A stretch of 64,000 nt of DNA from Burkholderia pyrrocinia (lineage in GTDB: Bacteria; Pseudomonadota; Gammaproteobacteria; Burkholderiales; Burkholderiaceae). The stretch lies in NCBI RefSeq assembly GCF_018417535.1, contig NZ_CP070977.1, positions 1 to 64,000 of the forward strand. Reading direction: 5' to 3'. This document shows, one piece after another, positions 1-8,720 of this stretch. Numbering within the stretch: the stretch's first letter is position 1; every line of letters starts with the position of its first letter. A program made the translations under genes and the position numbers. The notes beneath the pieces were generated by a model that did not search any database, had not been told where the DNA came from, and worked only from the letters and a program-made list of their open reading frames with translations.

Positions 1-807
1 CTGCTGCACGGCTGGCCGGACAGCCCGGTCGGCTGGGAGCGCGTGGCGGCGGCGCTTGCCGCGCGCGGCTACCGCGTACTCGCGCCCGCGCTGCGCGGCT
101 TTGCGCCGACGCGCTTTCGCGATCCCGCCACGCCCCGCAGCGGCCGGCTCGCGGCGCTGGGCCGTGACTTGCTCGAATTCATCGACGCGCTCGGTATCGT
201 GCGGCCGGTGCTGGTCGGGCACGACTGGGGCGCGCGCGCGGTCGCGAACGCGTGCGGATTGCGCGATGCCGCGGCCTCGCATCTGGTGATGCTGTCGGTG
301 GGTTACGGCACGAACGACCCGACGCAACCGCTGTCGCTGCCGCAGGCGCGCAATTACTGGTACCACTGGTTCATGGCGACGCCGCGCGGCGAGCGTGCGT
401 TGCGCGACGATCGCCGCGCGTTCGCGCGCCTGATGTGGGACACGTGGTCGCCGGCCGGCTGGTACGACGAACGCGACTTCGACGCGGCGGCCGCCGCGTT
501 CGACGGGCCGGACTGGATCGACGTGGTGCTGCACTCCTACCGTTACCGCTGGGGATTCGTCGATGGCGGTGCCGAGTATGCGGAAGACGACGCGCAACTG
601 ACGCCCGCGCCCGTGCTGTCGGTGCCGACGCTCGTGCTGCACGGCGCAGCGGACACCTGCACCGCTGCGGAAACCTCCGCGGCGCGCGAGCGGTTCTTCG
701 CGGGCCGCTACGAGCGTGTCGTGCTGGACGGCATCGGGCATTTTCCGCAGCGCGAGGCGCCGGCGGCCGTCGCGGACGCGATTCTCGGGTTCTGCGAGCC
801 CGGCTGA
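1..807 (+). CDS. Alpha/beta hydrolase, epoxide hydrolase/dehalogenase type (5' end cut by window)
   Basis: The reading frame is open from base 1, so the true start lies upstream; 268 residues are visible. They begin with the oxyanion-hole motif HGWP (visible residues 3-6). The nucleophile elbow reads GHDWGA with Asp at visible residue 75. An Asp nucleophile, rather than Ser, is typical of epoxide hydrolases and haloalkane/haloacetate dehalogenases. An acidic residue in LHGAAD (Asp 218) and the His in GIGHFP (His 247) complete a plausible triad. A cap region rich in Trp and Tyr lies between. No signal peptide can be judged because the N-terminus is missing. The substrate is unknown. The gene converges with the SDR gene that ends at 838. 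Confidence 0.85.
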   Translation: MLHGWPDSPVGWERVAAALAARGYRVLAPALRGFAPTRFRDPATPRSGRLAALGRDLLEFIDALGIVRPVLVGHDWGARAVANACGLRDAAASHLVMLSVGYGTNDPTQPLSLPQARNYWYHWFMATPRGERALRDDRRAFARLMWDTWSPAGWYDERDFDAAAAAFDGPDWIDVVLHSYRYRWGFVDGGAEYAEDDAQLTPAPVLSVPTLVLHGAADTCTAAETSAARERFFAGRYERVVLDGIGHFPQREAPAAVADAILGFCEPG

Positions 808-837
808 CACGCGCCGGCCGGCCCGGCGCGCAGCGGA

Positions 838-1737
838 TCAAGCGTGGACGCGGGGCGTGAGCAGGTCGTCGAGGCCGATGTTCCGGAACATCTCGCGGCG
901 GATGCGATCGCCGACGCGGAACACTTCCTCCGCGCCGTCCTGCGACGGATCGACGAACACGCGGTACGGGCGCCTGCCGGCCGGCGCGGCGACGAGATCG
1001 GCAATCGCCGTCGCGACGGTGCCGGCATCGGCGTCCGCGGGTTCGAGCGCGGCGAGGCCCTGCAGCGCCCGATCGGCGACGCCCGCGTACGGCCCGTTGT
1101 CGTAGGCAGCCTGTACGACGGCATCGGCCGGCTTGCCCGCGTGGACGAAGTGATTCGTGCCCCGGGTGAACGCGCCCGGCACGACGATCGACGTTTCGAT
1201 GCCCCAGCGGGCGAGTTCGGCCGCATAGGACACCGCGAGCGAATCCATCGCGGCCTTCGCGGCGAAGTAGGGCGCGAGGAACGGCGGGGTGCCGCCGCGC
1301 GCCGACGAGGACGATACCCAGACGAGCAGGCCGCGGCCTTGGCGGCGCAAGTGCGGCAGCGCCGCACGGTTCACGCGCTGGGTCGACACGACGTTGATGT
1401 CGTAGAGCTGCGCCAGCTGTTCGGGTGTGAACGCTTCGGCCGGACCGAACACCATGTGGCCGGCGTTGTGGACGATGCTGTCGAGCCGGCCGTTGTCCGC
1501 GATCACGCGGTCGATCGCGGCGTCGACGGACGCGTCGTCGCCGACGTCGAGCTCGACGGTGCGCAGGTCGACGTCGTGTTCCTGCGCGTAGGCCGCGATC
1601 GCGGCGGCGCGCGGCGCGTTGCGGCCGGCGCTTTCGCGCATCGATGCGTAGACCGTATGGCCGGCGCGGGCGAGTGCCTGGGCCGTCAGCAGGCCGAAGC
1701 CGCTGGACGCGCCCGTGACGAGAATGACTTCCTTCAT
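838..1737 (-). CDS. SDR family NAD(P)-dependent oxidoreductase
   Basis: This is a 299-residue classical/extended short-chain dehydrogenase. The nucleotide-binding motif TGASSGFG is at residues 8-15, HNAG at 90-93, a serine run at 142-145 and the catalytic Tyr157-x3-Lys161 (YFAAK). A good ribosome-binding site (GGAGA) precedes the ATG at 1737. It lies 58 bp downstream of a second SDR gene on the same strand, so the two are probably co-transcribed. A LysR gene sits divergently upstream of the pair. That layout suggests a small LysR-controlled catabolic or detoxification operon, but the substrate cannot be read from sequence. Confidence 0.88.
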   Translation of the reverse strand: MKEVILVTGASSGFGLLTAQALARAGHTVYASMRESAGRNAPRAAAIAAYAQEHDVDLRTVELDVGDDASVDAAIDRVIADNGRLDSIVHNAGHMVFGPAEAFTPEQLAQLYDINVVSTQRVNRAALPHLRRQGRGLLVWVSSSSARGGTPPFLAPYFAAKAAMDSLAVSYAAELARWGIETSIVVPGAFTRGTNHFVHAGKPADAVVQAAYDNGPYAGVADRALQGLAALEPADADAGTVATAIADLVAAPAGRRPYRVFVDPSQDGAEEVFRVGDRIRREMFRNIGLDDLLTPRVHA

Positions 1738-1795
1738 GATCGATCTCCGGTAACAGGGGCGCGGGCTGCGGCTGGCAACCCTTGCGCGTGGTCCG

Positions 1796-2533
1796 TCAGC
1801 ACATGCCGCCGTTGGCGCGCAGGATCTGGCCGTTGACCCACGCGCCGTCGGGGCCGGCGAGGAAGGCGACGACGCCGGCGATGTCCCCGGGCTGGCCGAG
1901 CCGTTCCAGCGGATTCATTTTCGCCATTCGGTCGACGAGTTCGGCGCTCTTGCCCTGCAGGAACAGATCGGTCGCGACCGGCCCCGGCGCAACGGCGTTC
2001 ACGCTGATGCCGCGGCCGCGCATCTCCTGGGCGAGGACCTGCGTCAGGCCCTCGACGGCCGCCTTGGTCGCGATGTACACGCCGTAGGTCGGCAGGCGCA
2101 TGCCGATCACGCTCGACGACAGGTTGACGATGCGGCCGCCGTCGCGCAGGCGCTTCGCCGCCTCGCGGCTGACGTTGAACGTGCCCTTCAGGTTGATCGC
2201 GACGGTCTGGTCGAAGGCCGCGTCGTCGACGTCGGCGATGGCGGCGAGCTTCATGACGCCCGCGCTGTTGACGACCACGTCGACGCGGCCGAACACGCGC
2301 TCGGCCGCGTCGAACAGCGCGGCGGTCGCCGCCGGGTCGGCGACGTCCGCCTGCACCGCGACGGCTTCGCCGCCGTCGGCGACGATCGCGTCGACCACTT
2401 CCTGCGCGGGGCCGGCGCTGCCGGCATAGTTCACGACGACCCTGAAACCGTCCCGGGCGAGACGGCGGGCGATTTCCGCGCCGATGCCGCGCGATGAACC
2501 CGTGACGAGGGCGACCTTTTCCGATGTGCTCAT
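1796..2533 (-). CDS. SDR family oxidoreductase, FabG-like
   Basis: This is a 245-residue classical SDR. TGSSRGIG is at residues 11-18, NSAG at 89-92, catalytic Ser around 140 and Tyr153-x3-Lys157 (YIATK). The ending AFLAGPDGAWVNGQILRANG is the usual C-terminal SDR signature. It is closest in style to 3-oxoacyl-ACP reductase/glucose dehydrogenase-type SDRs. The absence of other fatty-acid genes argues against housekeeping FabG. It is first in the two-gene SDR run and divergent from the LysR gene at 2651. Confidence 0.9.
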   Translation of the reverse strand: MSTSEKVALVTGSSRGIGAEIARRLARDGFRVVVNYAGSAGPAQEVVDAIVADGGEAVAVQADVADPAATAALFDAAERVFGRVDVVVNSAGVMKLAAIADVDDAAFDQTVAINLKGTFNVSREAAKRLRDGGRIVNLSSSVIGMRLPTYGVYIATKAAVEGLTQVLAQEMRGRGISVNAVAPGPVATDLFLQGKSAELVDRMAKMNPLERLGQPGDIAGVVAFLAGPDGAWVNGQILRANGGMC

Positions 2534-2617
2534 GTCCTGCTCCCTGGTTCGTGAGTGCCGTGCGAGCCGGCGACAGGACTAATGTAGGCTTCCTCGATAG
2601 ATAAAAATAATGAATAA

Positions 2618-2628
2618 TGATCAGATCA
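2618..2628. promoter_or_regulatory. Candidate LysR operator half-sites
   Basis: TGATCAGATCA is a perfect 5-1-5 inverted repeat in the AT-rich divergent spacer between the SDR gene (start 2533) and the LysR gene (start 2651). It is placed as expected for an autoregulatory site. It does not match the T-N11-A consensus exactly, so this is only a candidate. Confidence 0.25.
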
Positions 2629-2650
2629 AGAATGACTAAAAGTATGTCTC

Positions 2651-3553
2651 ATGGCATTCGACAGCAGGCTCCTGAGCGGTATCGGCGTGCTCTCGGCGGT
2701 GATCGAGGCGGGCACCTTCGCGCGCGCGGGCGAGGCGATGGGGTTGACGCAGCCGGCCGTGAGCCGCGCCGTCGCGCGGCTGGAAGAGCGCGTCGGCATC
2801 CGGATCTTCAACCGGACGGCGCGTGCGATCACGTTGACCGACGAAGGGCGGCGCTTTTACGAGGCGGTCGCGCCGCTGCTGGCCGGCATCGAGGAGGCGG
2901 CGGTCGACGCAGGCCGTTCCAGGGCGCGCGTCAGGGGGCGGCTGCGGGTCAACGTGGACGGCACCTTCGGCCACTACGTGCTGGCGCCGCGGATGGCGGA
3001 ATTCCTCGACCGCTTCCCCGAACTGTCCGTGGAAATCAGCGTGTGCGACCGGATGGGCGATCTCGTCGCCGACGGCTTCGACGTCGCGGTGCGCTTCGGC
3101 ATTCCGGAGCCGTCGTCATACCGCGCGCGGCTGCTGCTCGAGACGCGCGTGCTCACCTGCGCATCGGCGGCCTATGTCGAGCGTCACGGCGAACCGCGGC
3201 ATCCGCACGATCTTGCGAACGGGCATCGTTGCGTGCTGATCCGCGACCCGGTAACGGGGCGGCCGTTCGAATGGGTCTTCCATCGCGGCAAGGAGGTGGT
3301 GCCGTTCGACGCCGGCGGCAGGCTGATGGTCAACGACACGGGCGCACTGCTCGGCGCCTGCCTCGGCGGCGCGGGCGTCGCGCAGTTGCTGGAACTCTAC
3401 GCGCGGGACATCCTCGCCGACGGGCGGCTGATCCTGTTGCTGCCGGAATGGGCGGACGAGACGTTCCCGCTTTATGCGTATCACCACGCGTCGAACCTCG
3501 TCTCCGCGAAGGTGCGGGTGTTTCTCGACTTCGTCCGCGAGCTGATGGCCTGA
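2651..3553 (+). CDS. LysR family transcriptional regulator
   Basis: This 300-residue protein has an N-terminal winged HTH in about residues 10-65 (SAVIEAGTFARAGEAM, LTQPAVSRAVARLEERVG) and a LysR substrate-binding domain in 90-295. It belongs to the large CrgA/DmlR-like subgroup that commonly sits divergent to oxidoreductase genes. It probably controls the two SDR genes on the opposite strand and itself; the effector is unknown. No clear Shine-Dalgarno precedes the ATG, but it is the first in-frame start that keeps the full HTH. Confidence 0.9.
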   Translation: MAFDSRLLSGIGVLSAVIEAGTFARAGEAMGLTQPAVSRAVARLEERVGIRIFNRTARAITLTDEGRRFYEAVAPLLAGIEEAAVDAGRSRARVRGRLRVNVDGTFGHYVLAPRMAEFLDRFPELSVEISVCDRMGDLVADGFDVAVRFGIPEPSSYRARLLLETRVLTCASAAYVERHGEPRHPHDLANGHRCVLIRDPVTGRPFEWVFHRGKEVVPFDAGGRLMVNDTGALLGACLGGAGVAQLLELYARDILADGRLILLLPEWADETFPLYAYHHASNLVSAKVRVFLDFVRELMA

Positions 3554-3589
3554 GTCTGCACGGCAAAAGGTGGCCGGGCGGCCGTCGGG

Positions 3590-3757
3590 TCATTCGGTGC
3601 GATGCGGAATGTTGTCCGGGAACGGATAGGGCGCATGCGGTCCCGGCCAGTCGGGCACGGGCGGTTCGCGCAGCAGGTCGCATCCGACCAGCATGATCGA
3701 TAGAAGCGCGGCGAGCACGCCGCGGCAAATCGGGCTTGAAGTGGCGCGCGTGGACAT
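3590..3757 (-). CDS. Small lipoprotein, 55 residues
   Basis: A short frame starts at ATG 3757 behind a strong ribosome-binding site (GGAGG, 6 nt upstream). The product begins with a positively charged stretch and a hydrophobic segment (RGVLAALLSIMLVGC). LVGC is a good lipobox with the lipidated Cys at residue 26. The 30-residue mature part is proline-rich (PPVPDWPGPHAPYPFPDN). It is probably a membrane-anchored peptide of unknown function. An upstream extension in the same frame lacks a ribosome-binding site and hides the signal sequence, so the shorter form is preferred. Confidence 0.6.
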   Translation of the reverse strand: MSTRATSSPICRGVLAALLSIMLVGCDLLREPPVPDWPGPHAPYPFPDNIPHRTE

Positions 3758-3841
3758 GGCCTGCCTCCGTGCTGCGTTCCCTGATGCTTGGACCGCCGGG
3801 TGAGGGCATGCGTTGCGGCGCACGTTGCGTGCGGCAGAAAC

Positions 3842-3876
3842 AAAAAACCCGCGAAGCAATGTGCTTGCGCGGGTTT
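3842..3876 (-). terminator. Rho-independent terminator of tRNA-Leu
   Basis: Read on the minus strand, AACCCGCG and CGCGGGTT pair around an inner CAAGCA/TGCTT stem and are followed by a run of T. It lies 33 bp beyond the tRNA 3' end. Confidence 0.7.
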
Positions 3877-3908
3877 CGACAGGTGCAGCGCATGACGCTG
3901 CGAAATTC

Positions 3909-3993
3909 TGGTGCCCAGGGCCGGAATCGAACCGGCACGCCTTGCGGCGGGGGATTTTGAGTCCCCTGCGTCTACCAATTTCACCACCTGGGC
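3909..3993 (-). tRNA. tRNA-Leu (anticodon CAA)
   Basis: The 85-nt cloverleaf is on the minus strand. Acceptor arms GCCCAGG and CCTGGGC pair, discriminator A is followed by an encoded CCA (bases 3911-3909), and the T-arm contains GGTTCGATTCC. The anticodon stem GGGGA/TCCCC encloses the loop CTCAAAA, giving anticodon CAA (Leu, codon UUG). A long variable arm is present, as expected for a class II leucine tRNA. Confidence 0.95.
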
Positions 3994-4089
3994 TTGTTTC
4001 TGGCTGCGCATGTGGTTGTGCGCGGCGAAACGCGGATTATGGCTGAAATCCCGGCACCGGGCAAGCCACCCGCTTGCCGGTCGTACCCG

Positions 4090-5247
4090 TTACTGGCTCA
4101 GGTAGGCGAACCGGCCCTGTTTCACGATTCCCATCACGCTCGCGCGCTGATCGAGCCCCACATGATCCTTGTCGCTGGTGTTGACGACGCCGTTCGGCAC
4201 GACCAGTTCGTGCGCGCGTTCGAGCTCGCGCCGCAGCGCCGCGCGGAACGCCGACGTGCCGGGTTGCGCGGTCTTCAGTGCGCGGCCGACCGCATCGGCG
4301 AGGCGCGGGTAGACGCCCGCCGCGTCGCCTGCGAACTGCGTGACCGTGCCGGCGCCGTACTTCGCCTCGTAGGCGTCGACGAATGCGAGCGCGGCCTTGC
4401 GGGCCGGATGGTCGGCCGGCAGCGTTCGCGCGACGACCACCGGCTGGGTCGGGAACAGCGTCCCGTCGACGTCCTTGCCGCCGAGCTTGATGAATTCCGG
4501 CGTCGCGATTCCGTGCGTCTGGTAGATCTGGCCCTTGTAGCTGCGCTCGATCAGCGTGCGCTGCGGCAGCACGGCCGGCGTGCCCGAGCCGGCGATCAGG
4601 ATCGCGTCGGGTTTCGCCGCGATCAGCTTCAGCGCCTGGCCCGTGACGCTCGCGTCGGTGCGGTTGAAGCGCTCGGTCGCGACGACGCGGATCTTGCGCA
4701 GGTCCGCGAAGCGCGTGAACTCGTTCAGCCAGCTATCGCCGTAGCTGTCCGCGAAGCCGATGAAGCCGACCGTCTTCACGCCGTGATTCGCCATGTAGCG
4801 CGTCATCACGTCGGCCATCGCACGGTCGCTCTGCGCCATCTTGAACGCCCAGGTCCGCGCGCCTTCCTGCGGCTCGACGATCGCGCCGGAGCCGACCAGC
4901 GTGATCATCGGCGTCTGCCCGCCGGCCACCGCGTCGAGTGCCGCCAGCGCGGCCGGCGTGATGTTCGGCCCGACCACGACGTCGACGTGATCCTCGTCGA
5001 CCAGCTTGTGGATGTTGCGCACGGCGCTGCCCGGGTCGGACGCGTCGTCGAGCACCGTCACCTGCACGGGCTGCCCGGCGATCGTCTTCGGCCACATCAG
5101 GATCGCGTTCTTGCTGGTGATGCCGATCGCGGCGGCCGGGCCGGTCGACGACAGGTCGACACCGACCTTCAGGTCGGCATGCGCGGCCGCGCATGCCAGC
5201 ACGAGGGCGGCGCCGGCGGCGCGGCGCAACAGGGCGGGAAGCGTCAT
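4090..5247 (-). CDS. ABC transporter substrate-binding protein, branched-chain amino acid type
   Basis: This 385-residue protein has an N-terminal signal peptide (cleavage likely after AAHA, residues 21-24). A type-1 periplasmic binding fold follows (KVGVDLSSTGPAAAIG near the start, VVGPNITPAALAA, GFIGFADSYGDSW). It belongs to the Leu/Ile/Val-binding family, which also includes amide, urea and aromatic-acid receptors; the ligand cannot be deduced. ATG 5247 is chosen because it begins the signal peptide and has a GGAGA ribosome-binding site. It is 65 bp behind cysB, but a terminator hairpin separates them. No permease or ATPase genes are adjacent, so it is an orphan receptor. Confidence 0.85.
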   Translation of the reverse strand: MTLPALLRRAAGAALVLACAAAHADLKVGVDLSSTGPAAAIGITSKNAILMWPKTIAGQPVQVTVLDDASDPGSAVRNIHKLVDEDHVDVVVGPNITPAALAALDAVAGGQTPMITLVGSGAIVEPQEGARTWAFKMAQSDRAMADVMTRYMANHGVKTVGFIGFADSYGDSWLNEFTRFADLRKIRVVATERFNRTDASVTGQALKLIAAKPDAILIAGSGTPAVLPQRTLIERSYKGQIYQTHGIATPEFIKLGGKDVDGTLFPTQPVVVARTLPADHPARKAALAFVDAYEAKYGAGTVTQFAGDAAGVYPRLADAVGRALKTAQPGTSAFRAALRRELERAHELVVPNGVVNTSDKDHVGLDQRASVMGIVKQGRFAYLSQ

Positions 5248-5269
5248 GCGGGAATCTCCGTCGGGCAGC

Positions 5270-5294
5270 AAAAAGGGGCGCGCTATGCGCCCCC
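5270..5294 (-). terminator. Terminator between cysB and the binding-protein gene
   Basis: On the minus strand GGGGGCGC-ATA-GCGCGCCCC is followed by TTTTTG. It lies just after the cysB stop at 5313, so it should end the cysB transcript before the binding-protein gene. Confidence 0.75.
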
Positions 5295-5312
5295 GTTGTT
5301 TATACACGTGGC

Positions 5313-6254
5313 TCAAAGCTCGTACGATTCGGCTTCGCCCTTGAGCGCCTGCTCGATCAGCTTGCGGTTCAGCGTCGGCGACAGCAGTTCGACGAGCGTA
5401 TACACATAGCTGCGCAGATACGCGCCCTGCTTGAGCGCGACGCGCGTCACGTTGCTGCCGAACAGGTGGCCGACCGGGATCAGCCGCAGGTTGCGGTCGC
5501 GCTCGGGATTGAACGCGATATCGGCCATGATCCCGACGCCAAGGCCGAGCTCGACATAGGTCTTGATCACGTCGGCGTCGATCGCCTCCAGCACGATGTC
5601 CGGCGACAGCCCGCGCAGCGCGAACGCCTGGTTGATCTTCTTGCGGCCCGCGAACGCGTCGTCGTAGGTGATCAGCGGGTATTGCGCGAGATCGTCGAGC
5701 GACGGCTGCTTGCGTTCGAGCAGCGGGTGGTCGGCCGGCACGACGGCCGCGTGGTGCCACTGGAAGCAGGGCAGCGACACCAGTTCCTTGTAGTCGGCGA
5801 TCGCCTCGGTCGCGATCGCGAGGTCGGCCTGGTCGTGGATCACCATCTCGGCGACCTGCGTCGGGCTGCCCTGCAGGATCGACAGGTGCACCTTCGGGAA
5901 GCGCTTCTTGAATTCGGCGATCGCGGCCGGCAGCGAGTAGCGCGCCTGCGTGTGGGTGGCCGCGATGGTCAGGTTGCCCTGGTCCTGTGCGGCATAATCT
6001 TTCCCGACCCTTTTAAGGCTTTCAACCTCCTGCAGGATCCGCTCGACCGACGCGAGGATGATCCTGCCCGGCTCGGTGAGCGAGCGCACGCGCTTGCCAT
6101 GCCGCGTGAAGATCTCCACGCCCAGCTCGTCCTCGAGCTCGATGATCGCCTTCGAAACCCCCGGTTGCGACGTGTAGAGCGCCTTGGCGGCCTCGGTGAG
6201 GTTGAAATTCTGCCGGACGGCCTCGCGCACGAAGCGAAATTGGTGCAGGTTCAT
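5313..6254 (-). CDS. cysB: LysR-type regulator of sulfur assimilation, CysB
   Basis: This 313-residue protein matches CysB/Cbl closely. Its N-terminus MNLHQFRFVREA, the HTH NLTEAAKALYTSQPGVSKAI and the TRHGKR segment are family hallmarks. The effector domain follows from about residue 90 (ATHTQARYSLPAAI, the sulfate/thiosulfate/acetylserine-binding motif). CysB activates the sulfate-reduction genes under sulfur limitation with O- or N-acetylserine as inducer. Here it stands divergently next to cysI, which fits that role. A related SsuR/Cbl paralogue is possible, but the position favours CysB. Confidence 0.92.
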   Translation of the reverse strand: MNLHQFRFVREAVRQNFNLTEAAKALYTSQPGVSKAIIELEDELGVEIFTRHGKRVRSLTEPGRIILASVERILQEVESLKRVGKDYAAQDQGNLTIAATHTQARYSLPAAIAEFKKRFPKVHLSILQGSPTQVAEMVIHDQADLAIATEAIADYKELVSLPCFQWHHAAVVPADHPLLERKQPSLDDLAQYPLITYDDAFAGRKKINQAFALRGLSPDIVLEAIDADVIKTYVELGLGVGIMADIAFNPERDRNLRLIPVGHLFGSNVTRVALKQGAYLRSYVYTLVELLSPTLNRKLIEQALKGEAESYEL

Positions 6255-6472
6255 TTATAACCCTTTCGCATATCAACAGAATTTTTTAGTCGTTTGAAAT
6301 ATAAGGCGAGTTTATTACGATTCACCGGAGTTTTTCAAATATGGATATCTGTTTTCGTCATTAGCAATCCACCCGGCAGCGGATGCCGGCGGCGGTGACG
6401 GTGGAACGGAGATTCGGGCGCGACGTGGCTAGGACGTCGCGCGGTCACCACGAAAACCCCTGGGGTCCCCGA
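6255..6472. promoter_or_regulatory. Divergent cysB/cysI control region
   Basis: The 218-bp spacer between cysB and cysI contains an unusually AT-rich stretch (about 6255-6365) with several AT tracts. This is where CysB-type binding sites and both promoters would be expected. I cannot assign exact operators or a confident -10/-35 pair by eye. The cysI-proximal 100 bp is GC-rich leader. Confidence 0.5.
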
Positions 6473-8152
6473 ATGTATCAGTACGACCAATACGACCAGA
6501 CGATCGTCGACGAGCGTGTCGCGCAGTACCGCGATCAGGTGCGCCGCCGCCTGTCGGGCGAGTTGAGCGAAGAAGAATTCCGCCCGCTGCGTCTGCAGAA
6601 CGGCCTGTACATGCAGCGCCACGCGTACATGCACCGCATCGCGATTCCGTACGGCAACCTGCGCAGCGACCAGCTCCGGATGCTGGCGCGCATCGCCCGC
6701 GAGCACGACCGCGGCTACGGCCACTTCTCGACCCGCTCGAACATCCAGTTCAACTGGATCCAGCTCGAGGACACGCCCGAGATCCTCGCGAAGCTCGCGT
6801 CGGTGCAGATGCACGGTATCCAGACCTCCGGCAACTGCATCCGCAACATCACGGCGGATCAATTCGCGGGCGTGGCCCAGGACGAGGAGATCGATCCGCG
6901 TCCGTGGTCGGAAATCCTGCGCCAGTGGTCGACGTTCCACCCCGAATTCGCGTGGCTGCCGCGCAAGTTCAAGATCGCCGTGTCGGGCTCGACGCACGAC
7001 CGCGCGGCCGTGCAGATCCACGATCTCGGCGTGTATCTGAAGAAGAACGCGCAGGGCGAGGTGGTCGCGAGCATCCTCGCGGGCGGCGGCCTCGGCCGGA
7101 CGCCGATCGTCGGTGCGGTGATCAAGGAAGACCTGCCGTGGCAGCACCTGATCACCTACTGCGAAGCCGTGCTGCGCGTGTACAACCGCTACGGCCGCCG
7201 CGACAACCTGTACAAGGCGCGCATCAAGATCCTCGTGAAGGCGCTGTCGCCCGCGAAGTTCGCGCAGCAGGTCGAGGAAGAGTGGCAGCACCTGAAGGAC
7301 GGCCCGTCGACGCTTACGCAGGCGGAAGTCGACCGCGTGTCGCAGTACTTCGTGCCGCCCGCCTACGAGAAGCTGGCCGACACCGACGCATCGTTCGAAC
7401 AGCACCTGCTCGAGAGCAAGGCGTTCGCGCGCTGGGTCGAGCGTAACGTCGCGCCGCACAAGGTGCCGGGCTACGCGGCCGTCACGCTGTCGCTGAAGGA
7501 TCATCGCGTGGCGCCGGGCGATGCGACCGACCAGCAGATGGAACTGGTCGCCGACTGGGCCGACGCGTACTCGTTCGGCGAGCTGCGCGTGTCGCACGAG
7601 CAGAACCTGATCCTCGCGAACGTGAAGAAGCGCGACCTGTTCGAGGTGTGGGAAAAGGCGAAGGCGGCCGGTTTCGCGACGCCGAACATCGGCCTGCTGA
7701 CCGACATCATCGCGTGCCCGGGCGGCGACTTCTGCTCGCTCGCGAACGCGAAGTCGATCCCGATCGCGTTGGCGATCCAGCAGCGTTTCGACGATCTCGA
7801 CTATGTGTACGACCTCGGCGACCTGTCGCTGAACATTTCCGGTTGCATGAACTCGTGCGGCCATCACCACGTCGGCAACATCGGCATCCTCGGCGTCGAC
7901 AAGGACGGCGCCGAGTGGTACCAGGTGTCGCTCGGCGGCGAGCAGGGCACGGGCCGCAACGGCGCGCGCCTCGGCCGCGTGATCGGGCCGTCGTTCTCGG
8001 CGGAAGAGGTGCCTGGCGTGATCGCGAAGCTGATCGACACGTTCGTCGAAGCACGCATCGACGGCGAGCGCTTCGTCGACACGTACGATCGCATCGGCAT
8101 CGCGCCGTTCAAGGAGCGCGTGTATGCGGCGCGCCAGACGGTGAACGCGTAA
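6473..8152 (+). CDS. cysI: Sulfite/nitrite reductase hemoprotein, CysI
   Basis: This 559-residue protein is a siroheme/4Fe-4S reductase that converts sulfite to sulfide. The cluster- and siroheme-binding cysteines are visible as Cys415-x5-Cys421 and Cys458-x3-Cys462 (CPGGDFC, SGCMNSCGHH). The N-terminal ferredoxin-like half carries HFSTRSNIQFNWI, and the second half repeats the fold. ATG 6473 gives the usual N-terminus; in-frame starts further upstream add unconserved sequence. No cysJ flavoprotein gene is adjacent, so electrons probably come from ferredoxin or another donor. It is first in the plus-strand sulfur cluster and 25 bp before the DUF934 gene. Confidence 0.93.
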   Translation: MYQYDQYDQTIVDERVAQYRDQVRRRLSGELSEEEFRPLRLQNGLYMQRHAYMHRIAIPYGNLRSDQLRMLARIAREHDRGYGHFSTRSNIQFNWIQLEDTPEILAKLASVQMHGIQTSGNCIRNITADQFAGVAQDEEIDPRPWSEILRQWSTFHPEFAWLPRKFKIAVSGSTHDRAAVQIHDLGVYLKKNAQGEVVASILAGGGLGRTPIVGAVIKEDLPWQHLITYCEAVLRVYNRYGRRDNLYKARIKILVKALSPAKFAQQVEEEWQHLKDGPSTLTQAEVDRVSQYFVPPAYEKLADTDASFEQHLLESKAFARWVERNVAPHKVPGYAAVTLSLKDHRVAPGDATDQQMELVADWADAYSFGELRVSHEQNLILANVKKRDLFEVWEKAKAAGFATPNIGLLTDIIACPGGDFCSLANAKSIPIALAIQQRFDDLDYVYDLGDLSLNISGCMNSCGHHHVGNIGILGVDKDGAEWYQVSLGGEQGTGRNGARLGRVIGPSFSAEEVPGVIAKLIDTFVEARIDGERFVDTYDRIGIAPFKERVYAARQTVNA

Positions 8153-8177
8153 CCAACCGGGTAGAAGGAATTAGCAG

Positions 8178-8720
8178 ATGGCTTCGATTATCAAGAACCG
8201 CGCAGTGATCGACGACGCATGGCAGGTCGTGCGCGCGGCGGAAGACGGTGCACTGCCCGCGGTCGACGCATTGCCGGCCGGCAAGGTGCTGGTGCCGGTC
8301 GCGTTGTGGCAGGCCGGGCGCGCGGCGCTCGTCGCCGCGAAAACGAAGGACGAACTCGGCGTGTGGCTCGCGCCGGACAGCGAGCCGGCCGATCTCGCGG
8401 CCGATTTCGGCACGATCTCGCTGATCGCCGTCGACTTCCCGCGCTTCGCGGACGGCCGCGGCTACAGCATCGCGCGCCTGCTGCGCGAGCGTTACGGCTG
8501 GACGGGCGAGCTGCGCGCGATCGGCGACGTGCTGCGCGACCAGTTGCTGTACATGTCGCGTTGCGGCTTCGACGCGTTCGCGGTGCGAGCCGACAAGGAC
8601 ATCCACGACGCGCTGAATGCGTTCACGGAATTCACGCAGCGTTACCAGGGTGCGTTCGACGAGCCGGCGCCGCTGTTCCGCCGCCGCGCGGCCGCGACCG
8701 ACGCCAAGGTGAGCGCATGA
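8178..8720 (+). CDS. DUF934 family protein of the sulfur-assimilation cluster
   Basis: This 180-residue soluble protein has no signal peptide or membrane segment. The conserved part includes GYSIARLLRERYG, GELRAIGDVLRDQLLYMSRCGFDAF and FTEFTQRYQ. These mark the DUF934 family, which in proteobacteria is regularly encoded between cysI and cysH. Its biochemical role is unproven. The context suggests an accessory to sulfite reduction, perhaps linked to electron supply to CysI, which lacks a CysJ partner here. Its stop codon overlaps the cysH start (ATGA), indicating translational coupling. Confidence 0.85.
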   Translation: MASIIKNRAVIDDAWQVVRAAEDGALPAVDALPAGKVLVPVALWQAGRAALVAAKTKDELGVWLAPDSEPADLAADFGTISLIAVDFPRFADGRGYSIARLLRERYGWTGELRAIGDVLRDQLLYMSRCGFDAFAVRADKDIHDALNAFTEFTQRYQGAFDEPAPLFRRRAAATDAKVSA

